64,000 bases of DNA from Streptomyces iakyrus (GTDB lineage: Bacteria; Actinomycetota; Actinomycetes; Streptomycetales; Streptomycetaceae): positions 248,001 through 312,000 of the forward strand of contig NZ_JNXI01000003.1 in the NCBI RefSeq assembly GCF_000717055.1, read 5' to 3'. Numbering within the stretch: position 1 is the stretch's first letter; every line of letters begins with the position of its first letter. The notes beneath the pieces are model-generated. The model searched no databases. It was not told the origin of the DNA and was given only the letters and a program-made list of their open reading frames with translations. Position numbers and translations under genes: made by a program. This document shows positions 7,951 through 16,379 of this stretch, piece by piece.

Positions 7951-8522
7951 TCAGAGTGCGGTGGGGAGCGTCTGCCACAGGTGTGGCCGGTCGCGCGCCG
8001 CCGTCAGCGTGTCGAGCACGACCGGATGCGGTGCAGCATACAAGACTGGATAGTCCAGTTCATTGGACGCCGGGTCGGGCACGAAGGCCAGCTGCTCACC
8101 GTCGAGGCGGAACCGGGCGTCGACACCCGGCTTGTTGCCCCGGGGTCCTGCCGGTGCCACGCGCCGTTGAACCGCACGGCGACCAGCCCGTGCACCACGT
8201 CGAACTTCTGGTAGCAGAGCGCGGTCGGGATGTCCTCGGCCCGGAGCAGGGCGGCCAGCGCGTGGGCCTTGGCGTAGCAGATGCCGGTGCGCTGCTCCAG
8301 GACGTCGGAGGCGCGCCAGGTGACGCGGAGATCGCCGGAGTCCTGCGAGTGCGGGATGGTGTCGCGAACGAACTCGAATGCCGCCCGCGCATACTCATAC
8401 GAGTCGGCCACCCCGTCGACGAGCTTGGCCGCCGTTTCCCGCACCAGCGGATGGTGGTGGTCGATCGCCTCGTCGGCGGCCAGATAGGCGGAGAGGTCGG
8501 GCGTCTGCTGGATCAGCTGCAT
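7951..8522 (-). pseudogene. Transglutaminase-like protein, single-base frameshift
   Basis: The reading frame from ATG 8522 encodes a transglutaminase-like (papain-fold) protein with the triad Cys in RTGICYAKAH, His in DVVHGLVAV and Asp in WHRQDP. Right after that Asp the frame breaks at CCCCGGGG (8138-8145, plus-strand reading). The family continuation (RGNKPGVDARFRLDGEQLAF, then a tail ending at 7951) lies in another frame. Restoring one C/G base would give a normal ~190-aa protein. The break is either a sequencing slip in the C/G run or a real, recent mutation. Relatives act as cysteine peptidases or amidases. It sits between the threonine-aldolase-like and B3/B4 genes. Confidence 0.8.
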
Positions 8523-8527
8523 GACGA

Positions 8528-8574
8528 CAGAGCGTAAGGAGGGATCACTCCCACGTCAATCAATTTACGCTCTG
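8528..8574. promoter_or_regulatory. Widely spaced perfect inverted repeat CAGAGCGTAA...TTACGCTCTG
   Basis: Ten-base arms at 8528-8537 and 8565-8574 match perfectly and are separated by 27 bases. They fill the gap between the threonine-aldolase-like stop and the transglutaminase-like start. The arms face the same side of the helix (centres 37 bp apart, about 3.5 turns), and the spacer contains an AT-rich tract that could hold a minus-strand promoter. It is likely an operator for an internal promoter serving the last two genes. Confidence 0.5.
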
Positions 8575-8590
8575 CCGTATATCTATGCAG

Positions 8591-9661
8591 CTAGCGCGCC
8601 ATCTCCTCCTTCAGCGCCGCCAGGAAGGCGTCCACGTCGTCCTCGGTCGTGTCGAAGGCGCACATCCAGCGGACGTCGCCCGCGGCCTCGTCCCAGAAGT
8701 AGAAGCGGAACCGCTTCTGGAGGCGCTCGCTCACGTCGTGGGGCAGGCGGGCGAAGACCGCGTTGGCCTGCACCGGGTAGAGGATCTCCACACCGTGCAC
8801 GGCCCGCACGCCCTCGGCGAGCCGCTGGGCCATCTCGTTGGCGTGCCCGGCGTTGCGCAGCCACAGGTCCCGGGCGAGCAGGGCCTCCAGCTGCACCGAC
8901 ACGAAGCGCATCTTGGAGGCGAGCTGCATGGACAGCTTGCGCAGGTGCTTCATGTGGCTGACCGCGTCCTGGTTGATGACCACGACGGCCTCACCGAACA
9001 GGGCGCCGTTCTTCGTGCCGCCCAGGGAGAGGATGTCGACACCGGCGGCGTTGGTCAGCGTCCGCATCGGGACGTTCAACGTGGCGGCGGCATTGGCGAG
9101 ACGCGAGCCGTCCAGGTGCACCTTCATGCCGTGCGCGTGGGCGTGCTCGCAGATGGCCCGGATCTCGTCCGGCGTGTAGACCGTGCCCAGCTCGGTGGCC
9201 TGGGCGATGGAGACGACCTGCGGCATCGCCCGGTGCTCGTCGTCCCAGCCGTACGCCTGCCGGTCGATCAGCTCGGGCGTGAGCTTGCCGTCCGGCGCCG
9301 GAACGGTCAGCAGCTTCAGACCGCCGACCCGCTCCGGGGCGCCGCACTCGTCGACGTTGATGTGCGCGGTCTCCGCGCAGATCACCGCTCCCCAGCGGTC
9401 GGTGACCGCCTGGAGCGCGACGACGTTCGCGCCGGTGCCGTTGAAGACCGGGAACGCCTCGGCCGTGGGTCCGAAGTGGCTGCGGATCACCTGCTGGAGG
9501 TTGCCGGTGTAGGCGTCCTCGCCGTACGCGACCTGGTGCCCGCCGTTGGCCAGGGCCAGGGCGGCGAGCACCTCCGGGTGGGCCCCGGCGTAGTTGTCGC
9601 TGGCGAAACCGCGGACCTCGGGGTCGTGATGACGACGGGCGTCGGTCTTCGGCGGGTTCAC
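8591..9661 (-). CDS. Low-specificity L-threonine aldolase / beta-eliminating lyase family
   Basis: 356 aa, a fold-type I PLP enzyme of the threonine aldolase family. GFASDNYAGAHPEVL opens the domain, TGANVVALQ lies in the cofactor region, VHLDGSRLANA contains the Asp that contacts the PLP ring, and LSLGGTKNGALFGE contains the Schiff-base Lys. Members cleave L-threonine or L-allo-threonine and other beta-hydroxy amino acids to glycine plus aldehyde. GTG 9661 overlaps the upstream SDR stop as GTGA, so translation is coupled. The neighbours suggest a specialised beta-hydroxy amino acid as substrate rather than bulk threonine. Confidence 0.9.
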   Translation of the reverse strand: MNPPKTDARRHHDPEVRGFASDNYAGAHPEVLAALALANGGHQVAYGEDAYTGNLQQVIRSHFGPTAEAFPVFNGTGANVVALQAVTDRWGAVICAETAHINVDECGAPERVGGLKLLTVPAPDGKLTPELIDRQAYGWDDEHRAMPQVVSIAQATELGTVYTPDEIRAICEHAHAHGMKVHLDGSRLANAAATLNVPMRTLTNAAGVDILSLGGTKNGALFGEAVVVINQDAVSHMKHLRKLSMQLASKMRFVSVQLEALLARDLWLRNAGHANEMAQRLAEGVRAVHGVEILYPVQANAVFARLPHDVSERLQKRFRFYFWDEAAGDVRWMCAFDTTEDDVDAFLAALKEEMAR

Positions 9662-10404
9662 GGCTTCTCGGTGAGCCACAGACGGTTTCCGTTCACTTCG
9701 GCGGCGGGCTTCTCCCAGACCGTGGTGATGGCCTCGGCCAGGTCCTTGACGTCGGTGAAGCCCGCGAACTTCGCGTTGGGCCGGTCGGCGCGCATCGCGT
9801 CGTGGACCAGCGCCTTCACCACCAGGATCGCAGCAGCCGACGTCGGCCCCCCGGAGCCCCCGGCCTTGCGGAAGTAGTCCGCCATGGCCAGCGTCCACGC
9901 CTCGGCCGCCGCCTTGCCGGCCGCGTAGGCGGCGTTGCCCGCGGTGGGCTTGGTGGCGCCGGCGGCGCTGATCAGCACGTACCGGCCGCGGTCGCTGCGC
10001 TGCAGCGCCTCGTGGAACGCGAGGGAGGTGTGCTGCACGGTGCGGACCAGCAGCATCTCCAGGAAGTCCCAGTCGTCGAGGCTGGTCCGGGTGAAGGTCT
10101 CGCTGCCGCGCCAGCCGCCGACGAGGTGGACCAGGCCGTCGACGCGTCCGAAGTCCTTCTCGATGCGGGTGGCCCAGTCGCGGGTGGCCCCGAGATCCAG
10201 CAGGTCGACCGTGTCACCGGTGACGGTGGCGCCGCCGGACGCGAAGCTCGCCGCGTCCACCGCCTCCGCCAGCCGCTCCGGGTCGTTGTCCGACCCGATG
10301 ACCGTCGCACCCGCCTCGGCCAGCCTGAGCAGTGCGGCCCGGCCGGCGGGCCCGCCCGCTCCGGCCACCGCGATCACCGCACCGCTGAGCGCCCCGTTCC
10401 CCAT
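9658..10404 (-). CDS. Short-chain dehydrogenase/reductase (SDR)
   Basis: 248 aa from ATG 10404, chosen because a perfect AGGAGG lies eight bases upstream. A GTG at 10449 overlaps the DUF6421 stop (GTGA) and would add 15 residues. The Rossmann loop reads AVAGAGGPAGRAA, NAG-like VHLVGG follows, and the catalytic set is Ser in VLISAAG with YAAGK. SDRs oxidise or reduce alcohol/ketone groups with NAD(P)H. It is translationally coupled to the threonine-aldolase-like gene, so the pair may interconvert a beta-keto or beta-hydroxy amino acid and then cleave it. The substrate is unknown. Confidence 0.88.
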   Translation of the reverse strand: MGNGALSGAVIAVAGAGGPAGRAALLRLAEAGATVIGSDNDPERLAEAVDAASFASGGATVTGDTVDLLDLGATRDWATRIEKDFGRVDGLVHLVGGWRGSETFTRTSLDDWDFLEMLLVRTVQHTSLAFHEALQRSDRGRYVLISAAGATKPTAGNAAYAAGKAAAEAWTLAMADYFRKAGGSGGPTSAAAILVVKALVHDAMRADRPNAKFAGFTDVKDLAEAITTVWEKPAAEVNGNRLWLTEKP

Positions 10405-10445
10405 GATCTTCGCCTCCTGAGCAGTGTTCCCGGTACGCCGATCGC

Positions 10446-11843
10446 TCACGCGGCGATCCGCTCGGCGCCGTCCGCCGTGATGCCCTTGGTGGAGGCGATC
10501 ACGTTCTTCAGCTTCTTGGACAGTGCCTCATAGAACATGCTCAGCGGAAACTCGTCCGGAAGCACGTCATCGACGAGTTTGCGCGGCGGCTGCGTCGTGT
10601 CCAGGGCGTCGGGGCCCTTGGCCCACTTGGAGCCCGGGTGCGGGGAGAGGTAGGTGGAGACCAGCTCGTAGCCGGCGAACCAGTGGACCAGCTTCGGGCG
10701 GTCGATGCCGTCGCGGTACAGGTCCTCGATCTCGGCGCACAGCTGGTTGGTGACCTGCGGGGCGCGCTCCCAGTCGATGGTGAGCTTGTTGTCGGTCCAG
10801 CGGACGACGTCGTGCTTGTGCAGGTACGCGAAGAGGAGCTGGCCGCCAAGACCGTCGTAGTTGCGCACCCGCTCGCCGGTGACCGGGAAGCGGAACATGC
10901 GGTCGAAGAGGACCGCGACCTGCACGTCACGGGCCTGCGGAACGCCTTCCCCGGCCAGCTTCACGGCCTCCTTGAAGGCGGTGAGGTCGCAGCGCAGCTC
11001 CTCCAGGCCGTACATCCAGAACGGCTGGCGCTGCTTGATCATGAACGGGTCGAAGGGCAGGTCGCCGTGGCTGTGGGTGCGGTCGTGGACCATGTCCCAC
11101 AGGACGAACGCCTCCTCGCAGCGCTTCTGGTCGTGCACCATGGCGGCGACGTCCTCGGGCAGCTCCAGGCCCAGGATGTCGACGGCGGCGTCGGTCACGC
11201 GGCGGAAGCGGGCGGCCTCCCGGTCGCAGAAGATGCCGCCCCAGGTGAACCGCTCCGGGGCCTCGCGCACGGCGATGGTCTCGGGGAACAGGACGGCCGA
11301 GTTGGTGTCGTAGCCGGAGGTGAAGTCCTCGAACGTGATGCCGCAGAACAGCGGGTTGTCGTAGCGGGTGCGCTCCAGCTCGGCCAGCCAGTCCGGCCAG
11401 ACCATGCGCAGCACGACCGCTTCGAGGTTGCGGTCCGGGTTGCCGTTCTGGGTGTACATCGGGAAGACGACAAGGTGCTGGAGGCCGTCCGCGCGGTTCG
11501 CGGCGGGCTGGAAGGCCAGCAGCGAGTCGAGGAAGTCGGGCACCTGGAAGCCGCTGTCGGCCCACCGGGTCAGGTCCTTGACCAGGGCCTCATGGTAGGC
11601 GCCGTCGTGCGGGAGCAGCGGGGAGAGCTCCAGGACGGCGTCGGCGACCTGGCGGACGGCGAGCTCGGCGTCGGCCGGGTCGGGCGCGCCCTCGGCGTCG
11701 AAGTCGATCGACCCGTCCTTGGACTGCCATGGCCGGATCCGCTCCACGGCATCCTTGAGCACGGGCCATGCCGGGTGCTCGACCACCCTGGCCACGGGAG
11801 GAAGACCTTCCTCCGAACCCACCTGCACAAGAATTTCCGTCAT
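10446..11843 (-). CDS. DUF6421 family protein
   Basis: 465 aa, with no signal peptide or membrane segment. I recognise it as DUF6421, a family of large soluble actinobacterial proteins without known function. It has a striking conserved-looking cluster HDRTHSHGD followed by PFMIKQRQPFWMYGLEELRCDL; the His, Asp and Glu spacing could bind a metal, so a hydrolase or metal-dependent role is possible. ATG 11843 is preceded by AGGTGGG. It is the first gene of the leftward cluster with SDR, threonine-aldolase-like, transglutaminase-like and B3/B4 genes, so it probably acts in the same pathway. Confidence 0.85.
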   Translation of the reverse strand: MTEILVQVGSEEGLPPVARVVEHPAWPVLKDAVERIRPWQSKDGSIDFDAEGAPDPADAELAVRQVADAVLELSPLLPHDGAYHEALVKDLTRWADSGFQVPDFLDSLLAFQPAANRADGLQHLVVFPMYTQNGNPDRNLEAVVLRMVWPDWLAELERTRYDNPLFCGITFEDFTSGYDTNSAVLFPETIAVREAPERFTWGGIFCDREAARFRRVTDAAVDILGLELPEDVAAMVHDQKRCEEAFVLWDMVHDRTHSHGDLPFDPFMIKQRQPFWMYGLEELRCDLTAFKEAVKLAGEGVPQARDVQVAVLFDRMFRFPVTGERVRNYDGLGGQLLFAYLHKHDVVRWTDNKLTIDWERAPQVTNQLCAEIEDLYRDGIDRPKLVHWFAGYELVSTYLSPHPGSKWAKGPDALDTTQPPRKLVDDVLPDEFPLSMFYEALSKKLKNVIASTKGITADGAERIAA

Positions 11844-11880
11844 GTCCCACCTTCCACGGGAGAATCTCACGTATGCAGAC

Positions 11881-11908
11881 CGTATACACACGAGGTTCCT
11901 CCCAGCAA
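11881..11908 (-). promoter_or_regulatory. Candidate promoter of the DUF6421 cluster
   Basis: On the minus strand TTGCTG (11908-11903) and TATACG (11886-11881) are separated by 16 bases, about 38 bases before the ATG at 11843. It is a reasonable sigma70-type (HrdB) match, judged by eye only. Confidence 0.35.
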
Positions 11909-12093
11909 GGGTGAACCCGGGAAATTATCCTGCCCGACCCTGCGCTTCACCGCACTTTTTCCTGCCGGTCACGCTTCTGCCCGGATGTGCGGCAACCATG
12001 CCCTCACTCTCTGCACAGGGCGGGTCCAGGCGATACGGTCAGGGGGGCCGTGCAGGCCCCCAGTGCCGCCTGTCGACGGAAGAGAGTCGCGTC

Positions 12094-12777
12094 TTGAACT
12101 TCCTCACCATCGGTCACCGCGGAGTCATGGGTGTGGAACCCGAGAACACCCTCCGGTCCTTCGTCGCCGCCCAGGAGGCGGGCCTGGACGCCATCGAGCT
12201 CGATCTGCACCTGAGCAAGGACGGCGCGCTCGTCGTCATGCACGACACGGATGTGGACCGCACGACCGACGGCACCGGCCCGATCGCCGAGAAGACCCTC
12301 GCCGAGCTGCGGGCCCTGGACGCGGGCCGGGGCGAACGGGTCCCGGTCTTCGAGGAGGTCCTGGAGGCCGTGCACTCGCCGCTCCAGGCGGAGATCAAGG
12401 ACGCGCAGGCGGCGCGCGCGCTGGCCGAGGTCATGAACGAGCGCGGGCTGGCGGGCCGCGTGGAGGTGTCCTCGTTCCACGACGAGGCGATCGCCGAGAT
12501 CAAGCCGCTGGTGCCTGGGGTGCGCACCGCGCTGATCGCCAGCCGCTACGGCACCGACATCGTGGACCGCGCCGTCCAGGCCGGCGCCGAGACCGTCTGC
12601 CTGAACATCCGCCGGCTGACCCTGGAGATCGTGGAGCGGGCTCGCAAGGCCGACCTCAGGGTCATCGGCTGGGTGGTGAACACGCAGGACCAGCTGCGGC
12701 TCGTCCGGGCCTTCGGTCTGGACGGCGCCACAACCGACCACCCGGAGATCAAGCGCACCGGCCGTTTCACGGCTTAG
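12094..12777 (+). CDS. Glycerophosphodiester phosphodiesterase (GDPD)
   Basis: 227 aa from TTG 12094, preceded by GGAAGAGAG. GDPD signatures are all near the N-terminus: GHRGVMGVEPENT (catalytic His and metal-binding Glu), ELDLHLSKDG (metal ligands Glu/Asp) and VMHDTDVDRTTDGTG. Such enzymes hydrolyse deacylated phospholipids (glycerophosphodiesters) to glycerol-3-phosphate and an alcohol, using a divalent cation. There is no signal peptide, so it acts in the cytosol. It ends three bases before the convergent GNAT gene. The upstream open stretch could extend the N-terminus, but homology begins at this point. Confidence 0.9.
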   Translation: MNFLTIGHRGVMGVEPENTLRSFVAAQEAGLDAIELDLHLSKDGALVVMHDTDVDRTTDGTGPIAEKTLAELRALDAGRGERVPVFEEVLEAVHSPLQAEIKDAQAARALAEVMNERGLAGRVEVSSFHDEAIAEIKPLVPGVRTALIASRYGTDIVDRAVQAGAETVCLNIRRLTLEIVERARKADLRVIGWVVNTQDQLRLVRAFGLDGATTDHPEIKRTGRFTA

Positions 12778-12780
12778 CCG

Positions 12781-13320
12781 CTAGTCGAGCTCCTTGACCA
12801 GCAGCTCGAACTGCAGGTCGTCGCGCTGCGGAACGCCGAAGCGCTCGTCGCCGTACGGGAACGGGGTCATCCGGCCCGTACGGCGGTAGCCGCGCCGCTC
12901 GTACCAGGCGATGAGGTCGTCGCGCACGGAGATCACGGTCATCTGCATCTCCCGCACGCCCCAGGTCTCACGGGCCTGCCGCTCCGCCTCCGCGATGATC
13001 ACCTTGCCGAGGCCCGCGCCCTGGAGCCGGGGGCTGACGGCGAACATCCCGAAGTAGGCGTGCTCGCCCTGGTGTTCCAGCTGGCAGCAGGCGACGATCC
13101 TGCCGTCCTTCTCCACCGTGAGGAGCCGGCTGTCGGGCGACTTGACGACCGCCAGCACGCCCTCGCGGTCGGTGCGCTGCCCTTCGAGGATGTCGGCCTC
13201 CGTGGTCCACCCGGCCCTGCTGTCGTCGCCCCGGTAGGCCGACTCGATCAGCGCCACCAGCTCGTCCACGTCGGCGTCGGTGGCGTGGCGGAAGGTCAGT
13301 GCGGTGGCGGCGGTCTCCAT
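12781..13320 (-). CDS. GNAT family N-acetyltransferase
   Basis: 179 aa. GNAT fold: FRHATDADVDELVALIESAYRGD at the N-terminus, then AYFGMFAVSPRLQGAGLGKVII with the acetyl-CoA loop (Q/R-x-x-G-x-G/A form, about 100-105), and LIAWYERRGYRRTGRM as motif B. It transfers acetyl from acetyl-CoA to an amine; the acceptor cannot be told from sequence. GGAGACG lies upstream of ATG 13320. Its 5' end faces a divergent VOC gene. Confidence 0.88.
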   Translation of the reverse strand: METAATALTFRHATDADVDELVALIESAYRGDDSRAGWTTEADILEGQRTDREGVLAVVKSPDSRLLTVEKDGRIVACCQLEHQGEHAYFGMFAVSPRLQGAGLGKVIIAEAERQARETWGVREMQMTVISVRDDLIAWYERRGYRRTGRMTPFPYGDERFGVPQRDDLQFELLVKELD

Positions 13321-13391
13321 GGGCGTACGTCTCCGTTGCGGCTGCGAGGCTGGGCAGGGATGAGCGTAACGCCACCACTAAGCTCCGCTGC

Positions 13392-13784
13392 ATGGTGCAT
13401 GTACTCAGCAGCCGGATCCTGCTCCGCCCCACCGACCCCGAGCGGTCGCGTGCCTTCTACGGCGAGCAGCTGGGCCTCGCCGTGTACCGCGAGTTCGGCA
13501 CGGGAGCCGAGCGGGGCACCGTCTTCTTCCTCGGCGGCGGTTTCCTGGAGGTTTCGGGGCGGTCCGAGACGCCCCCGGCGCCCGCCGTGCGGCTGTGGCT
13601 GCAGGTCGACGACGTGGCGGCGGCGCAGGAGGAGCTGCGGGCGAAGGGCGTGGAGATCGTGCGGCCGCCGGTGAAGGAACCCTGGGGTCTGGTCGAGATG
13701 TGGATCGCGGACCCCGACGGGACGCCGATCGTGCTGGTGGAGGTGCCGGCGGACCACCCGATCCGCTACCGGCCCGGCATCTGA
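13392..13784 (+). CDS. VOC (glyoxalase/bleomycin-resistance fold) protein
   Basis: 130 aa, one VOC domain: ILLRPTDPERSRAFYGEQLGL at the start, then VRLWLQVDDVAAAQEELRAKG, and WGLVEMWIADPDGTPIVLVEVP near the end, where the usual metal-ligand Glu positions lie. VOC proteins include lyases, dioxygenases and drug-binding proteins; nothing here picks one. Start ATG 13392 has a poor ribosome site. Its last 19 bases overlap the 3' end of the convergent GNAT gene at 13766. Confidence 0.85.
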   Translation: MVHVLSSRILLRPTDPERSRAFYGEQLGLAVYREFGTGAERGTVFFLGGGFLEVSGRSETPPAPAVRLWLQVDDVAAAQEELRAKGVEIVRPPVKEPWGLVEMWIADPDGTPIVLVEVPADHPIRYRPGI

Positions 13785-14701
13785 GCCCGGCCCGGGCGAT
13801 GCTCCCAGCCCCGCTCGGTGCGGGTGAGTTCGACAAAGCCCGCAGCGGTCAGGAGGGCGGTCGTGGCGCTGCCCTCGGCGGGTTCGTAGGCGACGAGCCG
13901 GTCCACGCCGCACAGCCGGAGCCAGTCCGCGGCCCGGGCGAGCAGCCAGTGCTCCAGGCCGGTGCCGTGCTCCGCCGGGTCGATATGCAAGTTGCCGATG
14001 TCGGCGAGGCCGGAGGCTCGCAGGTGGCGTTCCGGACGCGCCAGGGCGGTGTCGATCTCGACGAAGCCGAGCGCCTTTCCCCCGGCCCGGGCCGTGAAGC
14101 GGGTGCCGCACTCCCCCAGCGTGCGCTCGGCTGTGACACCAGGCCGGGGTTCGTGGGCCGGCAGGTCGGCCACCCGGGCGATCAGGATGACCTCGGTGTC
14201 TCCGGTGTGCCGGAACCCCGCGCGTTCGTAGAGGGCCCTGATGTGCGGCCAGTTGCGGGGCAGGCCGTAGACGAGCGGGGCGGGCAGTGCGCCGTCGGCG
14301 TACCGGACGCGGGCGTTCCAGCGGGTCAACTGTGCCAGGCACGCCCGCATCAGCAGGTGCGCCGCCAGCTCGGCGTCCGGCCGGAGGGGTGTCGCCGGGC
14401 GGTGGACGAACCAGTTGATCTCGGCGGCGTCCCGGTAGGTCTCCCCGACCTCGGCGTCGGCGCGGTAGCGCAGCAGGTGGGCCGCGGCGACGACGTGCCG
14501 GCGCTGCTCGGCTACGAGCGTCGTCCGCTCGGCCACCCACGGGTCGGTGATGAACTCGCCAGGCCGCCGCTCTAGATCTCCGAGAACGGTGTTCACGGAG
14601 ACGGAGACGCCGGGGACGACGGCCGCGACGTGCATGTTGACCAGGTCGGTCAGCTGGTCGCGGTCGGTCTTGCGGAAGGGACGCACCTCGGGCGCGGGCA
14701 T
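13766..14701 (-). CDS. GNAT family N-acetyltransferase (double-domain size)
   Basis: 311 aa from ATG 14701, which has GGAGG five bases upstream. There are two GNAT-like halves: an N-terminal domain with FRKTDRDQLTDLVNMHVAAV and IRALYERAGFRHTGDT (motif B), and a C-terminal half with IGNLHIDPAEHGTGLEHWLLARA (acetyl-CoA loop). The first half seems to have lost a clear acetyl-CoA loop, so only the second may be catalytic. The acceptor is unknown. The gene is convergent with the VOC gene and overlaps it. Confidence 0.85.
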   Translation of the reverse strand: MPAPEVRPFRKTDRDQLTDLVNMHVAAVVPGVSVSVNTVLGDLERRPGEFITDPWVAERTTLVAEQRRHVVAAAHLLRYRADAEVGETYRDAAEINWFVHRPATPLRPDAELAAHLLMRACLAQLTRWNARVRYADGALPAPLVYGLPRNWPHIRALYERAGFRHTGDTEVILIARVADLPAHEPRPGVTAERTLGECGTRFTARAGGKALGFVEIDTALARPERHLRASGLADIGNLHIDPAEHGTGLEHWLLARAADWLRLCGVDRLVAYEPAEGSATTALLTAAGFVELTRTERGWEHRPGRAQMPGR

Positions 14702-14886
14702 GGGTACCTCCGGGCAGGCTGAAGGAGTGGGAGGCCGCCACGCGGTGCGGTACGGGGCGAGGGTACGCCGCGGCCGCCGCGGCACACCACCGGGTTTCCC
14801 CGGATGGCAGGGAGTCCTGCGCGCGGCTTAGCGTGCTGGAGGGGGCCCTCGGGGGCGAGGTCCCCGCCGCTCGCGGAAGGAACGCC

Positions 14887-15648
14887 ATGAAGCTCGACGC
14901 ACCGGTGACCGGCGGTCCCTGCTGGACCGAGCTGGGGACCAGCGACCTGGACGCGGCCCGGCGGTTCTACACGCGGCTGTTCGGCTGGCGGCCGGAGACG
15001 GACGCGCGTCAGGAGGCCGGCGGCTACACCGTGGCGCATCTCGGGGACGCGGCCGTGGCCGCGCTCGCCCCGCTGTACCAGCCCTCGCAGCCGGTCGCGT
15101 GGAACGTGTCGTTCGCGGTGACCGACGCGGACGCCACCGTCCGTGCGGTGACGGAGGCGGGCGGGTCGGTGCTGTTCGGCCCGACGGACGTGTTCGACGT
15201 GGGGCGGTTCGCGGTGGCCGCGGACCCGGGCGGCGCGGTCTTCCAGCTGTGGCAGGCGGGAACCTTCCCGGGCGCCGGGCTGTTCAACGCGCCCGGTTCG
15301 CTGGGCTGGGTGGAGCTGATGACGCGGGACCCGGAGGGCGCCGTGTCCTTCTACACGCGGGTGTTCGGCTGGACGGTCGCCCCGTCGGACCGCTACACCC
15401 AGTGGGGCGTCGGCGGCGCGGACTTCGGCGGCATGGTGACGATGGACGAGAAGTTCCCGCCCGAGGTGCCGGCGCACTGGCTGCCGTACTTCGCCGTGGC
15501 CGACGTGGACGAGACGACCGCCGTCGTCCAGCAGCACGGCACGGTCCTGATGGTGCCCACCTCCGTGCCCGACGGGCCGCGCATCGCGGTGCTGCGGGAC
15601 CCGCAGGGGGCGGTGTTCGGCGTGTACCGGGCGGGCGACGAGGCCTGA
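14887..15648 (+). CDS. Tandem-domain VOC family protein
   Basis: 253 aa with two glyoxalase-fold repeats. The first runs from PCWTELGTSDLDAARRFYTRLFGW to FAVAADPGGAVFQLWQ, and the second from GWVELMTRDPEGAVSFYTRVFGW to IAVLRDPQGAVFGVYR. This arrangement, with FYTxLFGW at each repeat start, is typical of the Streptomyces VOC/hydroxylase-like proteins often annotated as glyoxalases. The enzyme activity is not established. GGAAGGA precedes ATG 14887. Confidence 0.9.
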   Translation: MKLDAPVTGGPCWTELGTSDLDAARRFYTRLFGWRPETDARQEAGGYTVAHLGDAAVAALAPLYQPSQPVAWNVSFAVTDADATVRAVTEAGGSVLFGPTDVFDVGRFAVAADPGGAVFQLWQAGTFPGAGLFNAPGSLGWVELMTRDPEGAVSFYTRVFGWTVAPSDRYTQWGVGGADFGGMVTMDEKFPPEVPAHWLPYFAVADVDETTAVVQQHGTVLMVPTSVPDGPRIAVLRDPQGAVFGVYRAGDEA

Positions 15649-15704
15649 GCCTGCGTCATGGTGCCTCGTTCCGGCGGCACCGCCACTGCCTGCCCCGGAG
15701 GCGG

Positions 15705-16379
15705 TCAGGCCCGCAGAACGCCGAGTCGCCCCTCCAGCTGGCTGAGCAACTCCCCCAGCAGGGCGGCGAGTTCACCCTGTTCGGGGCCGTCCACGCCGGA
15801 CAGCACGGCCGTCTCGTAGGCGAGCTGGACGGGCAGGATCGCGTCGACGAGGTCGCGTCCTGCGTCGGTGAGCCGGAGGTGGACGACCCTGCGGTCACGG
15901 GTGTCGCCCCGTCGTTCGACCAGACCCCGCTCGGTCAGTTGCTTCAGGCGTTTGGTGACGGCCGCTCCCGAGGAGAAGGTCTCCCTGGCCAGGTCCCCGG
16001 GCGTCAGTTCGTGCCCGGTACGCCGCAGCGCACCCAGCAGGTCGAACTCGGGCCGGCTGAGTCCGGCCCGGCGCAGCGGAGCGTCCTCGGCCTGCTGGAG
16101 CAGGGCGGCGCAGCGGTTGATCCGCCCGATGATCTCCATCGGCCCGGTGTCGAGCCCGGGGTGCACGGCCTGCCACTGCCGGACGACGGCGGCGACGGTG
16201 TCGCCCCGGCGCACGCCTCCCGGGAGATCCTCACCGGACGCGTCCTCGACCGCACCTCCGGCGGCCGTCGCCTTGTCGTCGGCCGCCCATCCCCGCGCCA
16301 CCGGCTCTGCCCCGGTCCCCGGCTGCGGGGCCTGTCCCGCGTCGCTCCCCGTGGGCGATGGTCCTTCGGTCGGCGTCAT
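15705..16379 (-). CDS. MarR family transcriptional regulator
   Basis: 224 aa. Residues ~1-60 are a disordered, acidic Pro/Gly/Ala-rich extension. The winged helix follows: LLQQAEDAPLRRAGLSRPEFDLLGALRR, a recognition region SSGAAVTKRLKQLTERGLV, and the wing with ERRGDTRDRRVVHLRLTDAG (the DxR signature). MarR dimers repress exporters and release DNA on binding phenolic ligands. ATG 16379 overlaps the upstream FUSC stop as ATGA, so exporter and regulator are made together. The palindrome at 18060-18079 is its likely operator. Confidence 0.9.
   Translation of the reverse strand: MTPTEGPSPTGSDAGQAPQPGTGAEPVARGWAADDKATAAGGAVEDASGEDLPGGVRRGDTVAAVVRQWQAVHPGLDTGPMEIIGRINRCAALLQQAEDAPLRRAGLSRPEFDLLGALRRTGHELTPGDLARETFSSGAAVTKRLKQLTERGLVERRGDTRDRRVVHLRLTDAGRDLVDAILPVQLAYETAVLSGVDGPEQGELAALLGELLSQLEGRLGVLRA

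Noticed and set aside
10638..12797. A 719-codon plus-strand frame over the DUF6421 gene
   Set aside because: It spans several unrelated features, has repetitive composition and no start signal. The minus-strand protein is clearly real.
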